DNA of 50,388 nucleotides from a virus. Under the pieces are notes generated by a model, which made no database searches, had not been told where the DNA came from, and saw only the letters and a list, made by a program, of their open reading frames with translations. The stretch lies in IMG/VR virus record IMGVR_UViG_3300007538_000034, positions 1 to 50,388 of that record; one strand, 5' to 3'. Position 1 is the first letter of the stretch; every line of letters begins with the position of its first letter. Shown one piece after another: positions 41,425-49,781 of this stretch. The position numbers were made by a program, and so were the translations under genes.

Positions 41425-42590
41425 TCTCTCATGTGTCCGCATCTCAAATCACTACGTTTCGAGATTGTCCGCGAAAATGGTTTTTCAATAAGATTGTCGG
41501 GTTAGATACTCCGGCAACTCCGGCGACTGCTTTGGGTAGCGCGGTGCACGAAGCTCTCGAGAACTACTTGAGAGCCGGTGTCGAGTTTCCTGCAACAGAG
41601 GCGGGAGAGATTGCGAGAAGTGGGGCTCATTTATTACCTGACGACGAGCATATCGAGATTGAATTGAGTCTCGAAGATATGCCTCTGCACGATTCGCCGG
41701 TCAAAGTGGCCGGATTTGTAGACGTTCTTTATCCCAACGCGCATCATATACTCGATCACAAAACATCAAGTAACAAAAAATACACGAAAACAAAGCGCGA
41801 ACTACGCGAAAACGTGCAGTTGATTCTCTACGCTCGAGCATACCTCGATAGAGCTCCCGATGCGTCCGAGGTCATACTTACTCATGTTTATTATGGTACT
41901 CGCTCACGATGGTCTAAACGTGTTGATGTCACGTTGTCGCGACAAGAGATCCTCGATAAGTGGGCAGAGATTCGAGCAAGTATCGAGCAAATGCTTACAG
42001 TATCAAAACTAGACAACGCAGAAGAGGCACAAGCAAATCGCGAATCGTGCTCAAAGTACGGTGGATGTCCCTTTGCAAGTCAATGTTTTCGAGCGAGACA
42101 GTATCGACCAAAACAACGAAACGATGAAACAACCAAACAACTAAACAGAAACAGAGGACCGCAAATGATGACACCGGAACAAAGAATGAAGCAGTTAGGG
42201 CTCACGTTGCCAACTCAGCAACCAACTCAACAACCAACTCAACAGCTAACTCAACAGCCAACTCAACAGCCAACTCAACAACCAACTCAACAACCGAAGA
42301 ACCCGCGTGTGTTATATATCGGATGTATACCTCTAAAAGGATCCGGCACTCCGCTGTCTGCTCTCGATGCTTATGAAAACGAAGTCAAATCACTCTGTGA
42401 GAGTTTCCGCGTCCCCCATCTATCTCTAGTAGACTACGGGCGAGGATGGAGTGCGCTCGTTGGTGCAGTTTCGGAAAACGGTTGGCCTGAGAATCTCAGT
42501 GCAATGTATCTCGATCCCATCTCGAAAGAGTACGAGCATCTTGTTTCTGTACTCTCTTCGCTTGCTGATGTCGTGATCAAACGTCTATGA
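41421..42590 (+). CDS. Cas4/RecB-like PD-(D/E)XK nuclease with probable Fe-S cluster
   Basis: 389 residues, ATGA overlap with the primase gene. SASQITTFRDCPRKWFF with Cys16, GSAVHEALE with His43, AGFVDVLYP with Asp101, ILDHKTSS with Asp112 and Lys114, and NVQLILYARAYL (QxxxY) form the RecB-type nuclease core. Cys210, Cys216 and Cys222 (ESCSKYGGCPFASQC) together with Cys16 match the 4Fe-4S arrangement of Cas4 and AddB-type nucleases. After a (PTQQ)7 linker the C-terminal 95 residues (RVLYIGCIPLKG...VVIKRL) form a separate alpha/beta domain of unknown role. It probably processes DNA ends during replication or recombination with the helicase next door. Confidence 0.85.
   Translation: MISHVSASQITTFRDCPRKWFFNKIVGLDTPATPATALGSAVHEALENYLRAGVEFPATEAGEIARSGAHLLPDDEHIEIELSLEDMPLHDSPVKVAGFVDVLYPNAHHILDHKTSSNKKYTKTKRELRENVQLILYARAYLDRAPDASEVILTHVYYGTRSRWSKRVDVTLSRQEILDKWAEIRASIEQMLTVSKLDNAEEAQANRESCSKYGGCPFASQCFRARQYRPKQRNDETTKQLNRNRGPQMMTPEQRMKQLGLTLPTQQPTQQPTQQLTQQPTQQPTQQPTQQPKNPRVLYIGCIPLKGSGTPLSALDAYENEVKSLCESFRVPHLSLVDYGRGWSALVGAVSENGWPENLSAMYLDPISKEYEHLVSVLSSLADVVIKRL
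42210..42293 (+). repeat. Seven 12-bp repeats encoding a Pro-Thr-Gln-Gln linker
   Basis: Seven in-frame units of CCAACTCAACAA (third-position variants CAG; one CTAACTCAACAG) encode PTQQ x7, with one LTQQ, between the nuclease core and the C-terminal domain. Confidence 0.92.
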
Positions 42591-44254
42591 TCCCCGAAGA
42601 TGTTGAGAGACTCGCTGAGTTACCTCTTTATGTAGAGCAAACGGGCGAGGAGTACGTTTCCGTTCTCACGAAACGTTTCGCAAAAGATCCGGAGCGTCCG
42701 TCGATGACACTCCGACCGATCCAAGCTCTTATGCTAGCGCAAGCGGTCGCGGGCGGAGGGCTTGTTGCTCTCGCCGGTTGCGGTTCCGGAAAGACATTGA
42801 CGACGCTCCTTTTACCTTTGATTCTTGAAGCTGAGAGACCTCTGCTACTCATCCCCGCGTCGATGCGTTCTCAGTTTGCTAGTGATCGTTTGCTTTATGC
42901 GAGACACTTTCACGTAGCGGATCTCGAAGTCTTGAGCTATGAGAGTTTGAGCGCACCAAAACAGATCGAGAGACTCGCAGAACTGCGCCCCGATCTCGTG
43001 ATTTGTGATGAAGCGCATCATCTTCGTAATCTAAAATCTGCAAGAGTGAGAAGGCTCGAACGTTATCTCATTGAGTCGGGGGCGAAACTCTGTGCGTTAA
43101 GTGGTACGCTCGTATCGAGATCAATTCGTGATTATGCTCATGTTATGAATTGGTGTCTCGGAGTTTGGTCTCCGTTGCCTCGATCAAATGACATGATTGA
43201 ACGATTTGCGGAGGTGATAGAAGAACATAGTTACAATCGAGATGCGCGAAAGTGGGTAGATAGCGCGTTACCGCGTGGGGAGGACACACTCGAGAATCGT
43301 TTACATCGTCGTTTAAGAGGAAGCTTAGGGGTCGTGATTTCCGGAGATCAAAGAGTGGGCGCGTCGCTTGTTTTAGCGCGTAGGATCTACAAGCAACCGG
43401 ATAGACTACGAGACTCGATTGCTATGATGTTGAGTTCTCAAAACGTAGTATCAGCAACTCAAGAGCTGTTAGACGAGAGCGCACTCAATGCAGTATTATC
43501 GAGCGGAGAATTATGGACACCACAAGACTCGATTTATTCGCGTGTGTGGGCTCAATTAGCTCTCGGTTTTATATATGTATGGGATTGGGGAGACAGGGAA
43601 GAGGATCACGAGTGGGTCTCGGCTCGTCGTGCTTGGAGTTCTGCGGTTCGGTACGTTTTGGATCGAGGTGTTTATGACTCTGAGTCTTTGTTGCGTCGTG
43701 CGCTCCTCGTTGGAGATTATAGTCATCCGCGTGTTTTGAGTGCTTTGTATGCGTGGGAGTCCGTGCGACACCGAGAGCCCCCAAATACGAGAGCGATATG
43801 GGTAGATGAGACGTGGATAAACGATGTCGCAAATTGGGCAGATGAGCAAAAGGAGCCTCCGATCGTGTGGGTGCAGTTCGGAGCAGTAGCACAGAAACTC
43901 GCAGAAATCACCGGTTTTTCATGCTATGGAAGCGGAGCAGAGGCATCTGCACGACTCAACGCAAATAAAGATCGCGCTCATCCCTGCATCATGAGCATTA
44001 ACGCGCACGCTACCGGTAAAAATCTGCAAGCGTGGCGGAATCAAATCGTCGCTCATCCACTCTCGCATCCTGCAAAATGGGAACAACTACTTGCACGAAC
44101 CCACCGATCAGGACAACTCGCGGATGTAGTATCATGCACTGTTTACCGTTTCGGTGTGTTCGCCCGTACATTTAACAGAGCTTGCAACGATGCGAAATAC
44201 ATACAAGAAACAACGGGAGCCGAGCAACGATTGCTCTATTCCTCTAAATTATGA
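42587..44254 (+). CDS. SF2 (SNF2-like) DEAH helicase/translocase
   Basis: 555 residues; ATGA overlap with the nuclease gene. Motif Q-like RPIQALML, Walker A AGCGSGKT (63-70), motif Ia LLLIPASMRSQF, DEAH box (141-144), motif III LSGT (171-174) and motif VI QLLARTHRSGQ (about 500-510), where RTHRSGQ resembles SNF2-family sequences. The middle, between the RecA-like domains, is long and helical. Coupled to the Cas4-like nuclease, it probably works with it as a helicase-nuclease pair at forks or ends. Confidence 0.88.
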   Translation: MIPEDVERLAELPLYVEQTGEEYVSVLTKRFAKDPERPSMTLRPIQALMLAQAVAGGGLVALAGCGSGKTLTTLLLPLILEAERPLLLIPASMRSQFASDRLLYARHFHVADLEVLSYESLSAPKQIERLAELRPDLVICDEAHHLRNLKSARVRRLERYLIESGAKLCALSGTLVSRSIRDYAHVMNWCLGVWSPLPRSNDMIERFAEVIEEHSYNRDARKWVDSALPRGEDTLENRLHRRLRGSLGVVISGDQRVGASLVLARRIYKQPDRLRDSIAMMLSSQNVVSATQELLDESALNAVLSSGELWTPQDSIYSRVWAQLALGFIYVWDWGDREEDHEWVSARRAWSSAVRYVLDRGVYDSESLLRRALLVGDYSHPRVLSALYAWESVRHREPPNTRAIWVDETWINDVANWADEQKEPPIVWVQFGAVAQKLAEITGFSCYGSGAEASARLNANKDRAHPCIMSINAHATGKNLQAWRNQIVAHPLSHPAKWEQLLARTHRSGQLADVVSCTVYRFGVFARTFNRACNDAKYIQETTGAEQRLLYSSKL

Positions 44255-44283
44255 TTGACATCATAAAACCAATAAACTAGTTT
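44255..44283 (+). promoter_or_regulatory. Possible promoter before the ssDNA-binding gene
   Basis: A perfect TTGACA (44255-44260) lies just after the helicase stop, but the best -10 at 17 bp is poor (TAGTTT). The 91-bp gap and A/T-rich leader, with CGAAACAACGAAACAACGAAAACGG repeats shown only in part here, suggest regulation at this point. Confidence 0.35.
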
Positions 44284-44345
44284 GTTTGTTACCTCAATAA
44301 TGAGGATAACAACGAAACAACGAAACAACGAAAACGGAGATTTTC

Positions 44346-44888
44346 ATGAGTTTTGACTTTGCTACAAAGTACGCGGAGCGCGTCGCAAATGCTGAATATG
44401 ATCGTGTTGATCGTGATTTTATTGAAGCAGGATCGCACATCGTAACAGTTACCGCGACAGCTTGCATCACATCACAAAACACAGGCAACGAGATGATCAT
44501 CTTAGAAGGAGAAGTCGTCGCATCTGACACTATGTCACGCGGTGCGCTTGTAAAACACATTTGGCAGTTAAGTGGATGCGAACAGTGGAAAACACAACGC
44601 AACTTATCACAATTAAAATCACTTGTCCTCGCGACGCTACCTCCCGAAATCAAAGACATCAATGCAGATGTAGTTGCAAAAGCAATCGATAATAACGATG
44701 GCGCGTCTATTGTCTGCGGTGCATCGATCAGAATCGAAGTAAAAAGTAAAACGTCTAAAAACGGACGCGAATATCTGAGTTACTCTTTTATGAGAGCCCC
44801 TGTTGTTGACCCTGTCACAAATAACACGAACACTACCGAGGACGAAGTCGCGTGGAGTGCTCCCGATGGGTTTCAGTGGGGCGAATGA
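44346..44888 (+). CDS. Probable ssDNA-binding protein (DUF669-like)
   Basis: 180 residues, CGGAG before the ATG. It starts MSFDFATKYAERVANAEYD, then IEAGSHIVTVTATACITSQNTGNEMIILEGEVVASDTMSRGALVKHIWQLSG, and ASIRIEVKSKTSKNGREYLSYSFMRAP: a 'K-x-G-x-x-Y' OB-fold-like pattern common in small phage proteins encoded beside helicase and polymerase genes, several annotated DUF669 or SSB-like. The acidic C terminus (DEVAWSAPDGFQWGE) is reminiscent of SSB tails. Confidence 0.6.
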   Translation: MSFDFATKYAERVANAEYDRVDRDFIEAGSHIVTVTATACITSQNTGNEMIILEGEVVASDTMSRGALVKHIWQLSGCEQWKTQRNLSQLKSLVLATLPPEIKDINADVVAKAIDNNDGASIVCGASIRIEVKSKTSKNGREYLSYSFMRAPVVDPVTNNTNTTEDEVAWSAPDGFQWGE

Positions 44889-45032
44889 AATCAGAATAAG
44901 GACTAAAAACCATTGAATCACGAGCAGAGACAGAGTATAAACAACTCAATCATGAGTGTCTCCGCTCGTGGGTACGTATGCAACACAAGACCCTCGTCTC
45001 CGGATGGGGGTTTTGTGTATCAGGAGACACAT

Positions 45033-46898
45033 ATGAAACTCATAGCAATAGATACAGAAACATATTTGATCAAAGGTAAAAATGTCCCTCCCCTCATCTG
45101 CGTATCGTATGCCGAGCGTATCGAGGGGGGAGCGTGGGATAATGTCGGAGTTTTGAGGGGTCAATGTGCTCACGATTATCTCTTAGACGCATTGAAACAG
45201 CATACTTTGATCTTACAAAATGCATCATTTGATCTCTCAGTTTTGGCGCGTCGTTGGCCCAATCTCTTAACTCACATATTCAGCGCACTAGCAGAGGATA
45301 GAGTCCATGATACAAAGATCAGAGAGCGACTACATAAGATTGCACGAGGGGGATCCGGAGACGGTATACTCCAAACGGAAACCGGCGGAGTATTGTCGAA
45401 ATTAAGCCTCGGCGGTCTCGCTTATAAATATCTCGGTGTCGATGTGAGTGAACAGAAACGTAGTGGGGTACGCTACGAATACGACGAACTCGCAAATAAA
45501 ACAAAAGAGCAGTGGCACCAAGAAGCGATAGAGTACTCTGCCCAAGACGCACTCCTCACCGGATTAGTTTACGATTGCCAACGTGTTGAAATCCCCTCAG
45601 ACGAACTCGTTGACGAGTGTGCACAAGTTCGCGCTGACTTCGTTCTAAAGCTCATGAGTGCCGAAGGGATTAGAGTAAACGAGGACGCTGTTGAGGACGT
45701 AAAGAACGCGTTGCAAGAGGAACTCGACGAGCTTTCGAGTCGTATCAAAAAGACGGATCTGATGGATATAAGAGGGAAACTCAACACAGAAAACATCAGA
45801 GAGCGCGTCGAGCGAGGACACATTGCGCGCGGGCTCGATGTCCCCAAAACAGACACAGGAAACGTAAGCACAAACAGAGAAGCACTTCTCGCGACCGATG
45901 ATCCTGATCTAAGAGACATCAACAAGTTTAAGCAGACTCAGAAACTCTTGACGACATACGTCGGTGAATTAGAGAGCGCGTCGCACTATGACGGGATTTT
46001 AAGATGCGAGTACAGCGTGCTCAAAATAACGGGGAGAACATCTTGCGCTCGTCCAAATCTGCAAAACTTACCTCGACGCGGTGGTATTCGTGATTGTTTT
46101 ATCCCACGTGATGGTCATGTCTTTGTGCTCTGCGACTACGACGCTGTAGAAATGAGAACTCTCGCACAGTGTTATCTCGATCTTGTCGGACGTAACTCAC
46201 CTCTTGGAGATATGTATCAAGAGGATCCAAATTTCGATCCGCATAGCTATTTCGGAGCCCAATTACTCAATATAACCTATGAAGAGATGCTTAAAAGAGT
46301 AGCAAGCGGAGACCAAGAGGCGAAAGAATACAGACAGAGAGCCAAACCGGCTAATTTCGGTTATGCCGGTGGTATGGGGGCCGGTGCGTTCGTTGCATAT
46401 GCTCGGGGGTACGGTGTTATCCTAAATGAGCAAGAGGCGCAGGATCTTCGCGACGCATGGATCCGCACTTATGATATGAAATCATGGTTTTCTGTTGCGG
46501 AAGAAGCAAGCAACCGAGGAAGAGTTGTTTGTCCGTCATCCCAACGAATCCGAGGAAATCCGAGATATACTGAAGCTTGTAATATGCCGTTTCAAGGGAT
46601 GGCTAGTGACGGAGCTAAACGCGCATTATTTGAAGTAGCGCGCGAGTGTTGGAGCGTTCCCGAGTCTCCTCTGTTTCGTTGTCGTCCTTTAGTGTTCGTT
46701 CACGATGAGATCATACTCGAGGCACCGAAAGATCGAGCGCACGAGTCAGCAATGAGACTCAAAGAAATCATGATAACAGAGATGGAGTATTGCACACCGG
46801 ACATTCCCGCAAGCGCGACACCGGCAATCGCGACTCGATGGGCAAAGGGAGCCGAGCCGAAGTACAACGAAGAGGGACGCTTGATTCCTTGGATCTAG
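45033..46898 (+). CDS. DNA polymerase, family A, with 3'-5' exonuclease domain
   Basis: 621 residues from the ATG at 45033, preceded by CAGGAG; the frame is open back to 44913, but the sequence before MKLIAIDTE is not family-like. Exonuclease: DTE at 7-9, LQNASFDLSVL and EYSAQDALLTG. Polymerase: GRTSCARPNLQNLPRRG, motif A VLCDYDAVEMRTLAQ (Asp368), motif B RAKPANFGYAGGMGAGAF (about 436-453) and motif C VHDEI (His557, Asp558). It lacks a 5' nuclease domain, as usual for phage replicative PolA enzymes. It is the last gene of the replication module; the next gene begins on the opposite strand only 3 nt away. Confidence 0.95.
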   Translation: MKLIAIDTETYLIKGKNVPPLICVSYAERIEGGAWDNVGVLRGQCAHDYLLDALKQHTLILQNASFDLSVLARRWPNLLTHIFSALAEDRVHDTKIRERLHKIARGGSGDGILQTETGGVLSKLSLGGLAYKYLGVDVSEQKRSGVRYEYDELANKTKEQWHQEAIEYSAQDALLTGLVYDCQRVEIPSDELVDECAQVRADFVLKLMSAEGIRVNEDAVEDVKNALQEELDELSSRIKKTDLMDIRGKLNTENIRERVERGHIARGLDVPKTDTGNVSTNREALLATDDPDLRDINKFKQTQKLLTTYVGELESASHYDGILRCEYSVLKITGRTSCARPNLQNLPRRGGIRDCFIPRDGHVFVLCDYDAVEMRTLAQCYLDLVGRNSPLGDMYQEDPNFDPHSYFGAQLLNITYEEMLKRVASGDQEAKEYRQRAKPANFGYAGGMGAGAFVAYARGYGVILNEQEAQDLRDAWIRTYDMKSWFSVAEEASNRGRVVCPSSQRIRGNPRYTEACNMPFQGMASDGAKRALFEVARECWSVPESPLFRCRPLVFVHDEIILEAPKDRAHESAMRLKEIMITEMEYCTPDIPASATPAIATRWAKGAEPKYNEEGRLIPWI

Positions 46899-46901
46899 CG
46901 T

Positions 46902-47180
46902 TTATCGACCTCGATCCCTGTCTCGATCTCGATCAATCTTTGCATCGAGTGCGCTGACTCGTTCCTCCAATCGTGCGATCGCGGTAGCAATATCACTCAT
47001 ATTTCTCTCGATTCTCGTCCACGCTCGATCACCTGCTTGCATTTGATTCTCGCAGTTGGCGAGTCTCGCAGAAATATCAGCAACAATACTCGCTTGTTCT
47101 GCTCGTGCTTGAGACATCTGATAAAACGTGTAAAGAATAGCAACGATTCCGGAGATCTGTGTGATTGTCATCTCGTTCAT
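46902..47180 (-). CDS. Small membrane-anchored coiled-coil protein
   Basis: 92 residues. A single N-terminal hydrophobic segment (about 5-22, TITQISGIVAILYTFYQM) is followed by a long helix with coiled-coil periodicity (ASIVADISARLANCENQ...IATAIARLEERVSALDAKI) and an Asp-Arg tail. AGGTG precedes the ATG at 47180. The shape fits hemolysin XhlA-like or other lysis accessory proteins. It is the last gene of the minus-strand block. Confidence 0.6.
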   Translation of the reverse strand: MNEMTITQISGIVAILYTFYQMSQARAEQASIVADISARLANCENQMQAGDRAWTRIERNMSDIATAIARLEERVSALDAKIDRDRDRDRGR

Positions 47181-47187
47181 GATTCAC

Positions 47188-47628
47188 CTACTTAGTCGAT
47201 AAGTATAGCAAAGATCCGGAGACGACTGCGAAAACTCCAAGTGTGATCGTAGCTAGTTTGTATCTAGCTCTTTCACTCTCCGCATCTTCTGCTCGTTGGA
47301 TCTCTTTTTTTAGTTCAATTTTTAGCGCGTTGATCAAGGAAGTCTGATCCGCGTCGCGTGATGCTGAGATCTCTCGCTCTCTATCTACTCCATCGAGACA
47401 AGATGAGAGTGCCTCCTCAGCAACAAACTCACAGAGCGGACGCACCCCCTCGATCGCCACCTTCAAGCGTACGAAATCGCTCGGATTCAGCAGTGCACCA
47501 TTGAAAGGGGCCGGTTCACTCAGTTTCAATTTCAAAGCTCGGATCGGTGGGATTCCATCCCCGATTTGAATCTCAGTTGCCGGCGCAAGTGGTTGCAAAA
47601 TCAGCAACACAGATAAAAGAGCATTCAT
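47188..47628 (-). CDS. Protein with signal peptide and C-terminal TM segment, possible lysis factor
   Basis: 146 residues. The N terminus MNALLSVLLILQPLAPATE is a likely signal peptide. The body has two Cys (LCEFVAEEALSSC), then a charged helix (LINALKIELKKEIQRAEDAESERARYK) and a final TM (about 125-143, LATITLGVFAVVSGSLLYL). Two membrane ends with a periplasmic coiled coil recall spanins, but there is no lipobox Cys. Start overlaps the upstream stop (ATGA, 47625-47628). Confidence 0.55.
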   Translation of the reverse strand: MNALLSVLLILQPLAPATEIQIGDGIPPIRALKLKLSEPAPFNGALLNPSDFVRLKVAIEGVRPLCEFVAEEALSSCLDGVDREREISASRDADQTSLINALKIELKKEIQRAEDAESERARYKLATITLGVFAVVSGSLLYLSTK

Positions 47629-47972
47629 CGCAGGAACACGAGAATCAATTCATCCGCGACTCTACTCGCTTGGCCTCGACTCAGAGGCGCGATGAGTCCA
47701 CAGTCCTCGGTAGCTCCAACAACAGCGCGTCCCGAATCGTCGACACTCAACCAACCACCCTGATCAGGCAGATTCACACCGCAACGGGCTAGGCAAGCAC
47801 CTGCCAATAGCACTTCGCCCCACAAGACACTCTCATCATCCGCGTACGTTGTGCGGACTACTCCGAGAGGCGCGACATCTGAAGACGTCGCTTGTCTCCA
47901 TGTGTTATCGACATCGTGACACACAAAAGTGCCTACTTGTAAATCGACATTTAATTTTACTGTTACAAACAT
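47625..47972 (-). CDS. Hypothetical small structural protein (duplicated; see remnant at 48706)
   Basis: 115 residues, AGGAG before the ATG at 47972. Beta-rich sequence (MFVTVKLNVDLQVGTFVCHDVD...LGVVRTTYADDESVLWGEVLLAG), with no TM segment. It follows a tail-fibre gene on the minus strand, and a decayed copy of its first 25 codons sits behind the neighbouring fibre gene, so fibre plus this gene moved or duplicated as a unit. It may be a fibre-associated or decoration protein. Confidence 0.6.
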   Translation of the reverse strand: MFVTVKLNVDLQVGTFVCHDVDNTWRQATSSDVAPLGVVRTTYADDESVLWGEVLLAGACLARCGVNLPDQGGWLSVDDSGRAVVGATEDCGLIAPLSRGQASRVADELILVFLR

Positions 47973-48046
47973 TTTTTACTCCTGCATACTGTGCATATAA
48001 TCAGTCATATATCCGTTATTAGATTCTGCGATACTTCGATTGCAAT

Positions 48047-48694
48047 TTATGCCAACTTCTCGATTACAAGTGTTGTAGATTCTGAGATAGCTGTGAGTAA
48101 GTTGGTCACAGTATTCACGTTTGAATCCGCCACCACTCTCGGGGTTAAAGTGGTTGAACTCGCTAGAGTAAAAGCAGAAACAGCCACCGCACCGCCCGAG
48201 CTGTAGGTGGTAGAAAGTGCTCCAACTGTTCCGGACGCTGTTACTTTTGTCGTGCCATCATACAGAGCAAAGGCGAAGTAACCCGAAGCAGAAAAAGTCG
48301 GGAGACAAGTAAGACTCACTCGATAATTCCCCGCAGGAAGTGTCACAGATTCGAGCCATTCTCCGCCACCCGTACCCGTTGACGTTGTAGAGCTTACAGT
48401 CGCCCCTTGGATCGTGTTTATACCCGTTGAATCATACACATATAGCACATCTCCCGCGCTGATAGTGGTAGCCGGCGACTCATCATAATTCTCGGCCTCT
48501 CCATGTCCCCAAAAAAGATAAGAGATGGAACTAGAAGACGCAATCGTCTGAGGAGTCCAAGATCCTGACGCATATTGTAAGATTTGACCGTCCGCCGGAG
48601 TTCCCGAAACGTCACCGCAATCGGTAATCGATGGAGAGATAACCCCCAATGCGTTCGGTTCTGCTGTTCCCACTTTAATTCTATTGTGACTCAT
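48047..48694 (-). CDS. Tail fibre or receptor-binding protein, copy B
   Basis: 215 residues; AAGGATG before the ATG at 48694. The first 26 residues, MSHNRIKVGTAEPNALGVISPSIT, are almost the same as in the gene at 49458 and probably attach it to the baseplate or a longer fibre. VSGTPADGQILQYASGSWTPQ is a typical fibre linker. The C-terminal 150 residues are Ser/Thr/Gly-rich beta sequence (C1q/TNF- or jelly-roll-like: SVTLPAGNYRVSLTCLPTFSASGYFAFALYDG), likely the receptor-binding head. Confidence 0.65.
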   Translation of the reverse strand: MSHNRIKVGTAEPNALGVISPSITDCGDVSGTPADGQILQYASGSWTPQTIASSSSISYLFWGHGEAENYDESPATTISAGDVLYVYDSTGINTIQGATVSSTTSTGTGGGEWLESVTLPAGNYRVSLTCLPTFSASGYFAFALYDGTTKVTASGTVGALSTTYSSGGAVAVSAFTLASSTTLTPRVVADSNVNTVTNLLTAISESTTLVIEKLA

Positions 48695-48705
48695 TGATCA
48701 TCCTT

Positions 48706-48789
48706 TCACATATTTAATGTTTGTATATCGTAACATACAGAAATACCTACTTGTAAATGTGAGTTGCAGTTCATTGTTACAAATATTTT
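48706..48789 (-). pseudogene. Remnant of the 115-residue gene
   Basis: Translating the minus strand from just after the stop of the 48790 gene gives IFVTMNCNSHLQVGISVCYDIQT and a stop. This aligns with MFVTVKLNVDLQVGTFVCHDVDN at the start of the gene at 47972. The start codon is changed to ATA and the rest is missing. The DNA context (GAGTGAAAAATATTTGTAACA versus GAGTAAAAAATGTTTGTAACA, in part) also matches. It is a leftover of a tandem duplication. Confidence 0.75.
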
Positions 48790-49458
48790 TCACTCTTCAA
48801 TGATACCAATGGTCACATATGAATTGAGAGATGCCGTATAATTTTGAATCGAAATATTTCCTGTTTCTGATACCACTTTCAGAGCGATATAGACATCACT
48901 AGCACCAACCTCAAGATGTCCGTATGCAGTCTGACAGTAGTATTGATTTTGTTGCGCTCTATTGCCGATCGGTGTCGATGTGGCGAGCGAACTACTAGTG
49001 CCTACCGCCCATTGATAAGTGAGTTGCTCGGTGCCTGTGCACTCTCGGCCCATATGCACAGCTTCGCAAATGATTTTTTTCCCCTGCAGCGCACTACTTA
49101 ACAGCCTCCAACTCATTGTCCAATTCGTGTTTGTGACAGGTGAAGTTGTGCCACTTGCTGACTGTCGAGTAACGTATGTCGTATCGTCTATTGCGTGTCC
49201 ATAATTCATCCAAATTAAATTATCGTTGACGGCGTAATAATATGCCGAAGAGCTATAACTAGTGATACTTTGATACGAATAAAATATTCTCTGACCGATC
49301 GAGGGGGTGGGAACACCGCTCCAACCTCCTACAGTCGTATAGCCGATCACCTTGCCATCGGACACGGATGTCAGGCCGAAGTCACTAGTCAGGGATGGAG
49401 AGATCGCACCGAACGCATCGGGCTCGGCGGTGCCGACTTTAATTCTATTGTGACTCAT
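48790..49458 (-). CDS. Tail fibre or receptor-binding protein, copy A
   Basis: 222 residues from the ATG at 49458, which has AAGGAGAG upstream; a longer frame to 49545 has no such site. Its N terminus MSHNRIKVGTAEPDAFGAISPSLT matches copy B, followed by a SDGKVIGYTTVGGWSGV linker. The C-terminal domain is unrelated to copy B (SYQSITSYSSSAYYYAVNDNLIWMNYG...GNISIQNYTASLNSYVTIGIIEE), though also beta-rich. Same anchor with different heads is what is expected if each recognises another receptor. Confidence 0.65.
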   Translation of the reverse strand: MSHNRIKVGTAEPDAFGAISPSLTSDFGLTSVSDGKVIGYTTVGGWSGVPTPSIGQRIFYSYQSITSYSSSAYYYAVNDNLIWMNYGHAIDDTTYVTRQSASGTTSPVTNTNWTMSWRLLSSALQGKKIICEAVHMGRECTGTEQLTYQWAVGTSSSLATSTPIGNRAQQNQYYCQTAYGHLEVGASDVYIALKVVSETGNISIQNYTASLNSYVTIGIIEE

Positions 49459-49472
49459 GACTTCTCTCCTTC

Positions 49473-49781
49473 TTATTCCGCACAAGCCCAGGCCTCTGCG
49501 GAGGCTAGTGCCTGAGCTACTTGTTCTGCGCAGATCACTTCGCAATTAATCGCACAATCGACCGCATCGCGTGTTTCGCACTCTGTGAGTTTTTTATTGA
49601 TTGCTTGCGCGTTGTCTCGTTGTTTCTCTGCTTCAATAATATCCGAAGCGCAAAGATCCTCGCGAGACGATGTCGCAGTGTATACTCCGAGCATATACAC
49701 AGCAATGATGATACTCGAGATCACGAAATAAATAGTAGACGCTTTCGCGCTGAAAATGGCAATTCGGAGATCATCGATCAT
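49473..49781 (-). CDS. Cys-rich membrane protein, i-spanin-like
   Basis: 102 residues; the ATG at 49781 overlaps the upstream stop (TAATG). An N-terminal TM (about 15-37, STIYFVISSIIIAVYMLGVY) is followed by an outer helical domain with IIEAEKQRDNAQAINKKLTECE and six Cys (LCASD, TECET, VDCAINCEVIC, ACAE). One TM plus a periplasmic coiled coil resembles an inner-membrane spanin; the Cys could form disulfide-linked dimers. The role is inferred from topology only. Confidence 0.55.
   Translation of the reverse strand: MIDDLRIAIFSAKASTIYFVISSIIIAVYMLGVYTATSSREDLCASDIIEAEKQRDNAQAINKKLTECETRDAVDCAINCEVICAEQVAQALASAEAWACAE

Noticed and set aside
44913-45032. N-terminal extension of the DNA polymerase to 44913
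   Set aside because: The ATG at 45033 has CAGGAG at good spacing and starts directly at the exonuclease motif; the extension has no family-like sequence. A leader peptide cannot be excluded.
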